A DNA stretch of 35,000 nucleotides from Bigelowiella natans CCMP2755. Its lineage: Eukaryota > Cercozoa > Chlorarachniophyceae. The DNA is taken from contig ADNK01002912.1 of assembly GCA_000320545.1 (NCBI GenBank), forward strand, positions 1-35,000, given 5' to 3'. Under the pieces are notes generated by a model, which was given only the letters and a program-made list of their open reading frames with translations, did not search any database and had not been told where the DNA came from. The translations under genes were made by a program, and so were the position numbers. This document shows, piece after piece, positions 1-11,021 of the stretch (positions are counted from its first letter, which is position 1; every line of letters starts with the position of its first letter).

Positions 1-64
1 TTTCGTCCCTGCCCCTTTCTACACACAAGCTCGTCGTCTTCTCCAAATTGAATGATTTTTATAG

Positions 65-166
65 GCCTACGGAGTACAGAAAGGGAGCCCGGGTGAATAT
101 CGCATTGCCGAGAAGTTGTACACCCTCAGTCACTTAGAGGAAGGTAAAACGCGCAGTCGGACTCTG

Positions 167-221
<55 letters not shown>

Positions 222-272
222 TTTTTAAACCAATTGTAGTAATTGCCAATACCCAAGCGCCCACTAGTACTC

Positions 273-320
<48 letters not shown>

Positions 321-885
321 ATATGTGTATATTGTATATATGTTTAAATATCATACTCATAGTATCACACCTTGATTTGGTAGTTTTCAGACCTCGCAAA
401 CTCCATAGCCTTGACGACTTTAATCGACGATGCTCGAAAAAGCATGAATATCTCATCGATAGGTACAGGTCTTACTAACCGGCATCGTTGCAAGAAAGCA
501 GCAATTATCATCTTCGTCATCATCATCATCAAGAGCAATCTTCCCGTGACTGATTTCATGCTACTTTGCCAGGTCTACAAGTTTCAGTAGATGTGCCTGC
601 AATGAAGGCCTTTGGTGAGAAGGAAGTTTTGTTGTCAATTCTCCCCCATTCACACCTTGCGAGTGTTTCTATATGCATCAATGCTTGGAAGTGCTTGTTG
701 GTGATATAGACTATCTAACTGTGTACGAGAAGGCAAGCGCTCATTGGGGCATCGTCACCATCATAGTCGCAAACTAATTCAGGAGAACACTCGTAGAACT
801 AGCAGGTACTTTGGATGATGATATCAACACAGACGCGAAGAAAGATCTTTCTGCTTGTAACCGAAACTCTCGGCACATACACACA

Positions 886-925
<40 letters not shown>

Positions 926-1415
926 ATGCATACTCTAACATGTATTTCCTTTTACATGTGTGTACCATCTGTAATCTCGTAGTGATGTATCGGCTGCACA
1001 TGACAGGAGCTTCATCGGCGAGAAAGCCATTGTACTACCACTGCTACCCCCATAACTCAATAAGTCTCTTTGTTATTTTTACGTCGTCTTATCACTTCGT
1101 AAGCATTTCTAAGTAGAGAGAAAGACAAAGAGAGAGAGAAGTTGTGAAATTAGTTTCGATGTCCTAAAAATGAAAATATACATTCTGTGTGAGATGTTGA
1201 AGGCGAAGGTTTGTATCTGTTTTAATAGGCAGTTGTTATTCCCCCAACACAGGATATTCCACCAAACAGCGAAAGCACAAGACTGCTTTCTCGATTCCTT
1301 ATTGTTACTGGAGGTCACTTACACACCGAATGATGGTTAATGCGAAGTAGTAACACTAGCATTGGAAGAAATCGTAAACGACGCAGTTAGTGTGTGCATG
1401 TGCTTGTGGTTTGCA

Positions 1416-1463
<48 letters not shown>

Positions 1464-2402
1464 TTTGTGTGTTTGTTTACACGTTCTTTGCAGTGAGAAA
1501 AACGGCCTCAATGCATTCATCCTTCTCGGTAGAATTTTTAATAGATTTGTACCGTGCTCTAGATGAAAAAGCAGGCGAAAACGCTGCTAAGATCGTGTTT
1601 TCTCTCCCCGGATTGCCACCTTCGCGTGAAACGACGAAAGCCGCTCCTTGTCAAGATGTTAGTTCATATGTTGATTCAAGTAGTATACACATTTCATATA
1701 TTGAAATAAATGCTGTTTGCGTGTGTGCATGTGTGTGTGCATGTGTGTGTGTGTGTGTCTACGTGTGTTACTACTACTCAAAGACTGCTGCAATGAGCTG
1801 GGAGGAAGAAGCCAAGTGCCTCTCCCAATTCGCGTTCCCCCAAAAGATCAGGTTGTGGGTCCTTCACAACAGCTGCTGCTATGTTTTTCTGCAACCCAAT
1901 TCCACTTGCATTTTCTTGTGTACGATGGTAAAACCATGCGTGGTGGTAGGTGTGAATCCTTCGGGCCGTCTCGTTCAACAACGGAATTGCACAAATTGGT
2001 AAACATCATCATCATCATCATCATACGTGTTAGCAGTAAAGCATTTTCGACTGCGACAGAAGTCTCATGCCTGTGTTGGTGTCTTTGCCTTCAAATGCTC
2101 ATAGAAACATGATGATGATGATGCTCTATGTAATGGCAGACTCTCGGGCAGCAGAACGTGGATTGGCTTGGAGAATGTCACGTCATCGTTGTCAAGCAGT
2201 CTGATGGTGATAAATTGTGTGAAGCGCTTATTGAATCATGAGCATGTTATAATCCTCTCAATTTGAAACAATGTTGGTTGTAGCAGTGGTACTTCGTGAT
2301 TCAACCTTTGTTGGCATCATGATCATTGCATCCAGCAGCCTTTGTAAACTTTCTTCGTTCTACGATGGCAAGGAGCATATACGCACCGTGTTTGATTGTT
2401 AG
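65..2402 (+). CDS. Multi-exon gene, KICS2-like (KICSTOR subunit) candidate, 5' end outside window
   Basis: Exons read by splice sites and phase: 65-143, 573-614, 710-~732, 783-856, 983-1098, 1229-1313, 1494-1657, 1784-1927, 2140-2206, 2287-2402 (stop TAG). Phases agree at every junction except around 710-783, where one end may be a GC donor or a missed exon. Readable pieces include EKLYTLS (first exon), ISLFVIFTSSYHF (983-1098), RFLIVTG (1229-1313) and SSFSVEFLIDLYRALDEK then IVFSLPG (1494-1657). The order of these resembles my recollection of the KICS2/C12orf66 family, whose C-terminal part has an 'xFxIV...HxxSFLxEVxxAL...SLKPG' pattern. KICS2 tethers GATOR1 to lysosomes in mTORC1 nutrient sensing. 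The last three exons, from 1784, have no match I know and could be a C-terminal extension. An alternative donor at 2343 would remove the stop and let the chain run on into the DENN gene downstream. Coding status is well supported; the family call is tentative. Confidence 0.5.
168..220. repeat. (GA)n microsatellite
   Basis: A nearly pure GA tract inside the first intron, followed at about 277-345 by an AT-rich (AT)n tract. One of dozens of simple tracts in introns of this window. Confidence 0.95.
1416..1461. repeat. (GA)n microsatellite
   Basis: Nearly perfect GA repeat in the intron before exon 1494-1657. The long open frame that crosses it is only a translated repeat. Confidence 0.95.
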
Positions 2403-2501
2403 GGAATTCTGAATTATATTGGCGTTGGTTTGCCCCCCTCCTCCTTCTCTCTCTTCCTCCTCTCTCGCTGTCGAGCACTCCTTGGAGCTGCTGTGATTTA
2501 G

Positions 2502-2543
2502 TGAACATATATTTCGACAAACACGACGATTCATTGTGGGATG
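2502..2543 (+). CDS. Candidate exon between the two first genes
   Basis: Acceptor gatttag at 2495-2501 and donor GATG|gtggtg flank a 42-bp open segment reading NIYFDKHDDSLWD in phase 1. If the 2287 exon is spliced at the good donor 2343|gtaaac instead of running to the stop at 2402, its phase fits this exon. The chain would then join the KICS2-like exons towards the DENN exons. No phase-compatible link from here to 2861 was found, so the bridge is incomplete. Confidence 0.3.
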
Positions 2544-2860
2544 GTGGTGGTGGCTTTGGTCTAGGTGTTTCACATCGATATGGGCTCTGCGTGCGGTCAA
2601 AACGAGTCAAGTATCTAGAACAGGGGGGGGGGTAAGATTCTCAACTCTCTTCCTTACAGCACCCACATAACTCCATAATCTTCTCAGCTTGATAATCCCT
2701 GTGAGCATGGTCTTCGTGTCTAAAATGCCTTGTTTCTCGTGGTTACGACAACTCGCGCAGGTCACGTAAATCGACGTTCTAGCCCTATGTGTGAGCACCC
2801 ATCTCTTACTCGGGGTAGAAGGGGAGAGTGACCTATTTTTTCCTAAAAACAATAATGCAG

Positions 2861-3782
2861 GCCATTTTGTCCGAGATGCACCTGTTTCGCGTGCAGCAGC
2901 ATATGAGGATGGCTCGTGAGAGCAGTAGCAATGATGACGGTGAGAGACTGTGGAAACAATGCTGTGTTCGTGTCGATGGGAGGAGAATCAACATGTTTGG
3001 TGTGTGTTGGTTTTTTTTAGCGAAACCGGTTTTGGCGCATCCGATGCCGCATGAGCTGGCATCGTGCCGGGACCTTCTAAGGAAGGCTGTTGCTGCAATG
3101 GTATGCGAAGATATGCACATAACACGCGCAAATGCAAATAATAGTTCATAATCGCACAAAGCATTAGCACAGATTTAGTGAGATGTGTTTGTGTGTATGC
3201 ATTAACGTATTGGCGTACTGAAAATCGTGGTCGTCGTCTTTTTTCCCCCATCCTCCTCTCCTCTTCTTCTTCTTCTTCTTGATGAAAAAAGATCCCTCAA
3301 CCTGGCAGCAGTGTAAGCATTACCGGGGGAAAGGCACGCATAGAGTCCATTCGGTACTGCAACGTGGTAGTAGTAGTATTAGCAGAGGATGGAGTTCTCC
3401 AAGTAGCGATTTGTATGAAATCGGTGAAAAGAAAAATAGTCTAAGTGATATAGCATTTATACATAGTTTCAGTGTTATTGTATTGAATTTGTATTTGCAC
3501 TGATGAATTAGATATGAAAGTCCAATGATCGGCACACAAAACAAAGGGTATTATAGTAATCATTGCATCTATAAGAATAACAGTAATTTTTGTCTGATTG
3601 CCCTATGCGACGACGTAAGTGGGTTTCTCACTGACGTGCTACATGTGCGAGCGTGCGCAATTAAGCAATGAAGCTAACAATAAAAGCCGATTTTTATCCA
3701 TTTTTTGCTGACTTAGGTTGGAAATACTCGAGACCTTTGCCCTTGATATCTGGGGTATAAAAATATTTAGTTAATATAAATA

Positions 3783-3813
<31 letters not shown>

Positions 3814-4175
3814 TTATATATGAATATATATTTATATTTATATATGAATATATATTGAGATTGTGAGCGGGAATAGGCGGATGATATAGTTCTTGTGTGC
3901 GTGCTAAGCTGCTGAATTGAATTGAATTCGGCCATTGGACCGCTACATCTTCGCGACACCTTATAGAAACAGTCGGAGTAACAGGAGAGTCGATAGCATT
4001 CGCGATCCAAGCGCTCTTAGCTGAGAAGACAGTGTGGGTTGTACACCCCAAGCCCATGGCTGCTTCATCTTTGGTAGTAGTAGTAGTAATAATAGTTTGA
4101 GTACCACTAATAATAATGATGGTAGTTATCGTAGTAGAAGTGGTAAGTAATGTGCAGTTATCTCACAAGTTTCTA

Positions 4176-4219
<44 letters not shown>

Positions 4220-5488
4220 ACTGTGTGTTATCAACATGGATTTGCTTTCAAAGGTGATAGGAGTCATTACTCTATTGAGGCCCTTGACGTGGCAAGGAGC
4301 TTTCTTACCGGTTATAGTACAAATTCGCTAAGATAGGAAACACACCCCCACAAAAGGCCTTGAGGAAAACATGAGATGAATGCCTTTTCCCCTCTCTCGA
4401 TTCTGCTCTACCATTTGTCAATGAGTTATCAATCTCAACACAGCTGCGGCAGTAGACGACTTTGGTAAAAACTCACCAGTTTCATCCGAGTTCTGTGTTT
4501 TTCAGATGCTTCCCGGTAACATGCAGGCGCTGCTGCATGCTCCGGTCCCTGCTTTGTTAGGTATTTTCTAGCACCCTTACACGATGAATAATTACGACTC
4601 TAAATAGACAAGGTTTATAGAATCTCTTCTGTGGTATGAAGCCGATTAAAAAGGAAAGGGAGGAGTGGGGTGGAGGGGTGGTTTTGAGTGAAACCGATCT
4701 AAACAACACTGAACTTCATTACTACCAGGCCTGCAGGAGCTGCCCGCAAGCAGCAGCATCGAAATCCGTGGAGACGATGATGATGTCTTGGTAATAGGCC
4801 GAATATATTCGCTTTTTTTTTTAAAAGCAATTTTTATGTCAATCTTTAATCAAACGGTGTCACAGTTACCGTTGTCGTAGTCATCGATATCATACCATGC
4901 ATACACCCGATGTACCATGATCAAAATATGCAGGTCTGGGACGTGGAAAGACACACGATTTCGAGCCTAAAGAGCATCTTGCGACGACACAAAGGCGTAG
5001 CGTTTGGTGGTAATGGTGATAGTGTAGCAGGATGAGGATGATTAAACCTCAGCGATTTTGTGAATATCATGATTAGACCACACATAATACGCATTGTCTG
5101 CATGAGTTTTCATGCAGTATTGATGCTTATCTATGTTTATTCCCTTTTGATCATAGCAGAAAATGGAAATTTCCCTACACGGTTAAGCACAAGGTTGCGC
5201 CACTAAATCTCCCAAATCAAACAACACATATCGTTTGGCTTGCACTTTGAGGCATGCATGCGCGCAGACACATAGAAAGCACGTAATACACAGGCAACTT
5301 GGCAAAGATATTTCGGATCTGTTAGCAGCACTTTCATCGTCATCCAAACGACATGGTTATATCCCTTTCATCATCATCCTAACGTCACGGTTTGCACGAG
5401 ATGTGGTATATGCAGCACTCAGCATGCTATATGCGTAGTGTATTTATTTCAATTCAATCGACTTTGTGGGTTATTTTCTGGATAATAC

Positions 5489-5537
<49 letters not shown>

Positions 5538-5901
5538 TCTCTCCCTCCTTCTTTCTCTATAACTCTTTCGTGAGCGTGTGTGTGTGTGTGTATGCGTGTG
5601 TGCGTGTGCGCGTGTGTGTTTGAGTAGATATATCTGCACAAGGAAGATGTGTTTGCTTCAGGACATTCTTTGTAAAAAACCTACAATTTGGTATATATGA
5701 CTCTTTTCATTCTTCAGGATCTTCGCTCTCATCGTCAAATATTGGAACGAAGCAAGTGGTGAGACCTCCTTGAATCTTGCAGTTGTTTGCTGGAATCCCA
5801 GGCCATTTACAAACATATAGAATAGGATATGTCACACACTCACATACACACACAGACACACACACACACACATACAAAAATATATGTATATAGTATCAAT
5901 A

Positions 5902-5941
<40 letters not shown>

Positions 5942-6494
5942 TGTACACAAATATCAATATGTATTTGTGAATGTTCTTTCTTTTCAAGGTGGCTCTCTCA
6001 ATACAGCGCGCATGCTCTCGATATGTGTTAGAAACTATCAATGTAGCGCGGAAGTATAAACGTCGGCTGCAAAGACGACGACCCACCGTCGAAATAGATA
6101 ATAGCAGTAGTGCACTCGCTAAAGGAGCTCCTCGTGATAATTCCATTGCACAGAAAAAGGTTGTTGTAGATTTGGATTGGCAATGTCGTCTTTGCTCATC
6201 CCAATGTGTGCTTCGATATCACCAGGGCGTTGGGCTCTTTAGTGCGTTTTTTTCCGGCAAGCAATCAAAAAAGGTAAGTAAGCTTTGCTTTGCAACGAAT
6301 TTCATCTGTATCATCTCCCATTGGTAGTGGAGAAGTTGTCGTTGTAAGCGACACGCGCGCATGTGATCATTACCCCTTCAACTTCTAAAAGACCATTTCG
6401 CTGCCATCATCAGGATATCGTTGAAAATGCTTTCTTCGATAAGTTTCTCGCTACACAGATGCTACAGCAGCACTTGCAGCAGGCCATTGGATAG
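2861..6494 (+). CDS. DENN domain protein (Rab guanine-nucleotide exchange factor family)
   Basis: Exons: 2861-2999, 3021-3100, 3309-3423, 3717-3754, 3967-4073, 4254-4310, 4506-4560, 4729-4790, 4934-5006, 5160-5193, 5294-5355, 5718-5758, 5989-6273, 6414-6494 (stop TAG). Phases agree at all junctions but one: 3754 ends in phase 0 and 3967 begins in phase 1, so a tiny exon is probably missed. The cDENN signature is clear: AIQALLAEKTVWVVHP (3967-4073), LLRPLTWQGAFLP joined to MLP and APVPALLG (4254-4560), matching the family's 'LLYPxxWQHxxIPVLP...APxPxLIG', then DDDVLVWDVERHT (4729-5006), matching 'DDVxxxDVDxxT'. The dDENN end is FFDKFLATQMLQQ. DENN proteins load GTP onto Rabs on membranes. An in-frame ATG at 2855 directly precedes the first exon, so 2855 could be the start. 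However, AG|GCC also makes a splice acceptor there, and an uDENN module would then lie upstream, perhaps in the KICS2-like chain. The subfamily is not identified. Confidence 0.75.
5489..5557. repeat. (CT)n microsatellite
   Basis: Nearly pure CT tract of about 65 bp in the intron between DENN exons 5294-5355 and 5718-5758, followed at 5576-5620 by a GT-rich tract. Confidence 0.95.
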
Positions 6495-7138
6495 TTCTTC
6501 AATCAATCTTGGATTGGCACTGCCTTGGAGACCTAGCTCATCAACAAAGCGTTCTTTCGCAATGATGATAGATGGTTGCGATGCGATATTGCCATGCAGT
6601 CATGGTTTGAAAATGCATGTCCATCAATCATTCATGTTAGACGTGCAATATGGATCGCCAACCACACGCTGAGAAACAGTGCTGGATCGAATCCGTGCTA
6701 TCGCAGGACCAATGATAACTAGAACAGGTCGTCAGATGACACCGTGCGTTTACTTGCATGCTAGAATGTCAACCGTGCGTGTGCGTGACATGATGGCCGG
6801 CATTGCAATTGTTGCTTCTGCACATGACATCGGTGCATTGCATCCAGCTCATTGCTGCACCGTCCGCCTGGCGTGATTTGACAACAGATAAGGTATTACG
6901 TGTCTATGATACAGGTTCACCATGAGCGAATCAGATTGGTTTGTCTCCATGCCACGTGCCGTACACATGCATGCGGGTGCACATAGTGATCGAACAACAG
7001 TGTGAATGGATCATCATTGTGCAACTGGACAACGGGAAACATTTGTCATGCACACATCTTTTGAACCGCAGCTAAACTAGTACAACACACAGCCAAAAGA
7101 ACCACAGAGCGTGTGCTCTTTGTTCTTGGCACATGCTG

Positions 7139-7283
7139 ACATGTGCACTTTGTTAGAACGTGCATGTGGCATTGATCATGTGTGCTTTGTCAGAACATTA
7201 TCTAGCATGTGCGTGTGTGCTTCACACATGTGCACTTTGTTGGAACACATGTGGCAATAAGATCATGTGTGCTTTGTAGTCAA
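7139..7283. repeat. Degenerate tandem array, unit about 39-48 bp
   Basis: The core ACATGTGCACTTTGTTAGAA near 7139 recurs in altered form near 7178 (ATGTGTGCTTTGTCAGAAC), 7226 (ACATGTGCACTTTGTTGGAA) and 7265 (ATGTGTGCTTTGTAGTCAA). Spacings are 39, 48 and 39 bp. The two core types, ACATGTGCAC and ATGTGTGC, alternate. Confidence 0.65.
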
Positions 7284-8431
7284 ACATGTGTGCTTTCATC
7301 AGTGCACATGTGTGTTCATGAACATGTGTGATCGCACTCATCCACATGTGATGCGTGTTGAGTGTGCACATGACAAGTGTGTGAAGCACATGTGATGCAA
7401 CGAGCATGTGGGTGAAACTGCACATGTTCGCAAAGACAAATGATGCTACATGAGAACACATGTGTGCACAACAACACATGCATGCTCGTTCGTACGCGTG
7501 CGGGTGCCATGCATGGCACGCAATCTCTCATTGATTGGCACAGCAAGACAGCTAAAAAGAATCGATTTGTTCGGTTGTGCTAGCATGCTAGCATGTTCAG
7601 ATCACAAATCATCAACCTCCCTGGCTCTAGAGCTCCAACAATTCCACTCTCTAGGTCTAGCTACCAAAGCCATGCGACTAGAAATGCGTGACGTTCATGT
7701 TTTCACGGAATCAATGCTCAAGGGTGCGCCATCACTACTAGACTAGATCGCATCTCTGCCAACAAGTAATGATCTGAGACAGCAACATTGCATGCAGACA
7801 GATGGCACACCTAGCTAGCTAGACCCAAAGACGACATCAGCAGGACAGCTGGAGCGAGCCGAGCTAGCTAGTTAGCGAGCTCCACTGGTCTAGAACTAGA
7901 TGAGAGCACCAGAGCAACTAGGCATGCTGGCATGCCAGCATGCACCAATTTCCAAACTTCTGGGCTTGGCCATGCCAGCATGCCAGCTAGCCAGCATGCC
8001 AACATGGCTGGCAGCAGTGGGGATGCACACTAGCATGTGCACTGCAAACATCTCGATCCAGATCTTGCAACACTTCTAGACTTTGGAAATGCAATTTGTC
8101 ATCATTGCTAGCATTGCTAGATTGTCATTCTGGTGTTCTGGCATTTCAGCGCACAATTCAAAGATGCTGGGATGACTAGGTGGGCATTTCATCCAGGCCA
8201 TGCTGATGATCATGCTGGCATGCCAGCATGGCAGATCATCATCTGCGCGATCTGGACCACTCCAGCACCACCTGACCACTCCAGCACTGGACTCTCTCCA
8301 TGAGCGTGAGCATTCTGGCATTGTTTGAAGCTGGATGAAGGTGTGTCCAGCTCCAGAGCTAGCCAGTGTTGGTGTGCCAGCGTGCACAACCCAACAGGGG
8401 TGCTGAAATGGCGCTGGAGGACGATGACGAC

Positions 8432-8741
8432 CATGTAGTTCTGGCGCATGTGGATTTGATCAACGCTTTGTTCATTGTTCATTGTCAATTGTTCATTGTT
8501 CATTGACCATGGACGACCACACAATGCCAAAATGGCACACACACACACACACACACGCACGCGCACCGTCAGCATGATCTTGCAGCGCCGACACAGCCTC
8601 ATCACAGCTAGAGCTACTCGACTGGAATCATTGCACCAAACAAGCTAGCACGTCTAGACGTCTAGCCAGGCTAGCAATGAACAATGAACAATGAACAATG
8701 AAGAAAGCGTTGATCAAAACTGCATGCGCCAGAACCACATG
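8432..8741. repeat. Inverted repeat (foldback), arms about 55-65 bp
   Basis: The left arm starts at 8432 with CATGTAGTTCTGGCGCATG and runs through TTGATCAACGCTTTGTTCAT to TTCATTGTTCATTG near 8500. The right arm (8675-8741) is its reverse complement with about 10-15% mismatches. The loop of about 170 bp holds a short CA tract. The arms could form a hairpin. Nothing inside suggests a transposase, so a MITE-like or foldback element is an inference. Confidence 0.75.
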
Positions 8742-8757
8742 GGAGACAGGCCAGCAG

Positions 8758-8914
8758 GGCCACTCTCACGCTGGAGAAAAGTCTGTCAGAAATTGAGAAA
8801 TGGATCACATCTGAGCGTGGGAAAACTTCACGTGAGCTTCCTAAATTCTTCAGCGACAATGTTCAAATGATGTCGCAGGTTGAAATCGGAGTGTCAATAA
8901 CTGAAAATATACCG
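8758..8914 (+). CDS. Orphan coding exon upstream of tectonic
   Basis: An open segment ends at an excellent donor (ATACCG|gtaagt, 8914). Its frame reads LEKSLSEIEKWITSERGK, then ELPKFFSDNVQMM and VEIGVSITENIP, which looks like real protein. The upstream boundary is unclear: AG at 8757 is possible but lacks a pyrimidine tract, while ttcttcag at 8853 would give a shorter exon of the same frame. It lies just right of the foldback. It may be the 5' part of the tectonic gene or the remainder of another gene. I do not recognise a domain, and tectonic N-termini I know do not contain such a sequence. Confidence 0.5.
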
Positions 8915-9290
8915 GTAAGTAGTAACTGTTAGTTTTGTTCCGAGTTGATCAATTACCCTCTCCCTCCCTGCCTAAAGTAACGACGAGGCTTCTCTCAACG
9001 ACGCCAATAACTTCTTCCTCCGCCCTAACTCGAACGCTGCTTGTGCATGAACCGATGATAGGGAAGATAGGTAACAAAGACGTGTTGCATAATTGAAGCT
9101 GGCCATCACTTTAAATCACTAATTTCTAAAGGCGGCAACCGGCTCCTCAATGTGCTCCTTACTATTATTATGGCAATAGCAAATACCCCAGGTTCTCTTT
9201 ATCTTTAGGACTTAGGGGGGGTGATCTGGTTGGGGTTGATACACACACGCTATGATATCTTATTCTTCTTCTTCTTCTTCGTCTTCTCAG

Positions 9291-9867
9291 TCGCATCTTC
9301 CAGCACTAGTTCCCCTTCAGCTACACCATCATCATCGCCTTCCAGTACACCTATCGTAACCACCACCTCACCATCATCATCGCCCTCCAGTACACCTGTC
9401 ATAACTACCACCTCTCCATCGAGCTCACCCGTTGTAACTACCACCTCTCCAACGAGCTCACCCGTTGTAACTACCACCTCTCCAACGAGCTCACCCGTTG
9501 TAACTACCACCTCTCCAACGAGTTCGCCCGTTGTAACTACTAGTACGCCGACATCAGCGCCATCGAGCTCTCCAACGAGTACACCCATTGTAACTACCAG
9601 CTCTCCAACGAGTTCACCTGTGACAACTACCAGCTCTCCAACGAGTTCACCTGTGACAACAACGACGGCACCTTCATGTACGCCGACATCATGTCCCACA
9701 ACTACTGGTCCAACAACTGCACCTTCTACATCACCAATCCCAGTAACATCGTCTCCCACCACCAGTCCTTCAAACCCCGGTACTCCTCCTCCTCCTCCTC
9801 TTCCTCCTCCTACTACTTCTGTGACGAATATCAACAACTGTTGGTTGATGATGAGAGCAGCGGGAAT

Positions 9868-9913
<46 letters not shown>

Positions 9914-10279
9914 CGCACAATAAATGTATTGGTATATAATTATAAGTATCCGCATGCATCATAATAGACAGAGGAAGTTATAGCACTGATAGTAGGCAAT
10001 ATAGCAATAACAAAAAATACTAATTTATCACAAGACTTGTGATAGATTAGTAGGGAAAAAATAGCACCACTTGTTAGCTGTTCCCATTCTCATCAAGTAT
10101 GTTTATGAACTCCCAGTCCACATACATATCATCATCATCATCATCATACGTAATATAGACGACCTCTCCATCCCAATCGCCAGCTTCTTCAACTACCGGT
10201 ACTACTAAAAACTTCTACTACTACTACTACTACCACTACTACTACTGATTTTGCATGCTGCAAGGAGTCAGAACAGCAA

Positions 10280-10315
<36 letters not shown>

Positions 10316-11021
10316 AAAGAACCAAACACATGGAAATGGCGACCAAGCTTACCGACTTTGTGCATAGTACAACTGCCGCTACTGCTTTCAACAATTGCTT
10401 ATTATTAGCACTGTTGTTTGTTAGGAGCACCAAGCGCCTCTCCTTCCACCTCAACTGTTAAGGTATTCTTAACAACTCGAGAACAATATTCATGATGACC
10501 TTTTTACCTTATAAGCACTATTGTATTATGTGAGTAGTCTAGCATCTACCAATCCCCTGAGTGTGAATGTAACATATATTTTCCTTCCTGCTCATCAACA
10601 TCGTAATCGTGGTCATCATGTTCATGATGATAAAATGCTGATGTTACTACTACAGGCCACTTGTATTGCCAATACCTGGTTGGGTCTAGATTGCTATGAT
10701 GACTCCGAATCATCACCCTTCATTTATCCAATTGCATGGGTTGTAATAGTAGCAGTATAACCTTCTCATATATTTACATAAATAAATGCATGAGAAGTAC
10801 TGCTGCTGTCATAAGGAAGGCGGAAAAGGAAGATTGTGTGAAGATTATTCAAATACTACCACTACTATTAAAAAAAAGAAGAGCTATAAAAATACATTGT
10901 TGATACTGAATTTTCCACTTATCATTGTTTCTTCTTCTTTTTCTTCTTCTTCTTCTTTCTCAGTCGTCTGTTTCTCCAAGCCCATCACCATCCACTTGGT
11001 ATCAATCTAACCAAGACATCG
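9291..11021 (+). other. Mucin-like Ser/Thr/Pro stalk of tectonic (exons 1-4 of the readable part)
   Basis: The 530-bp exon 9291-9820 encodes repeats of the type SPTSSPVVTTT, SPSSSPSSTP and SPTSSPVTTT. At DNA level the unit CCAACGAGYTCRCCYGTTGT is repeated with few changes between about 9415 and 9660. Three small exons (10159, 10425, 10964) continue the same composition until the Cys-rich exon. Known tectonics also have a Thr/Pro-rich N-terminal segment before the Cys motif, but shorter. Heavy O-glycosylation is expected for such sequence (inference). The opposite-strand open frame over the same exon is a shadow. Confidence 0.8.

Larger units (their letters stand above)
6495..8757. other. Palindrome-rich island with no convincing exon
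   Basis: After the DENN stop at 6494 I find no exon chain with good splice sites. Open frames here (for example 6679-6876 and 7450-7746) lack them and look like chance. The sequence is unlike the neighbouring introns: microsatellites are almost absent and self-complementary words (CATG, TGCA, GCATGC, CTAG, ACATGT, TGATCA) are dense, above all at 7130-7530 and 7780-8240. It contains a degenerate short array at 7139-7283 and a foldback at 8432-8741. It may be a decayed mobile element or several, but no protein-coding or terminal signature identifies a family. Confidence 0.6.

Noticed and set aside
2833-3159. 108-codon minus-strand frame
   Set aside because: Antisense shadow of DENN exons 2861-2999 and 3021-3100, which have matched phases and splice sites.
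4441-4482. Exon-like segment CTGCGGCAGTAGACGACTTTG with good flanking signals
   Set aside because: All three phases either contain a stop or create one on joining to exon 4506, while 4310 joins 4506 directly with perfect DENN similarity.
5454-5639. Open frame translated as His/Thr and Arg/Glu repeats
   Set aside because: It is the translation of CT and GT microsatellites; the same holds for many frames in the window such as 14621-15001, 16491-16685 and 32590-32784, apart from the short real exons they overlap.
7450-7746. 98-codon plus-strand frame in the palindrome-rich island
   Set aside because: No splice sites, no family resemblance and typical of chance openness in GC-richer sequence.
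6900-8750. CRISPR-like or rRNA/tRNA interpretation of the repeated segments
   Set aside because: Repeats are degenerate, without regular spacers; no cloverleaf or rRNA sequence was recognised, and the genome is clearly eukaryotic.
9250-9918. 222-codon minus-strand frame (Gly/Val/Glu-rich)
   Set aside because: It is the antisense shadow of the plus-strand mucin-like exon, which has matching splice sites and phase with downstream tectonic exons.
10262-10315. (CTG)n tract as coding poly-Ala, poly-Leu or poly-Cys
   Set aside because: It lies in the intron between tectonic exons 10159-10198 and 10425-10462, whose phases join directly without it.
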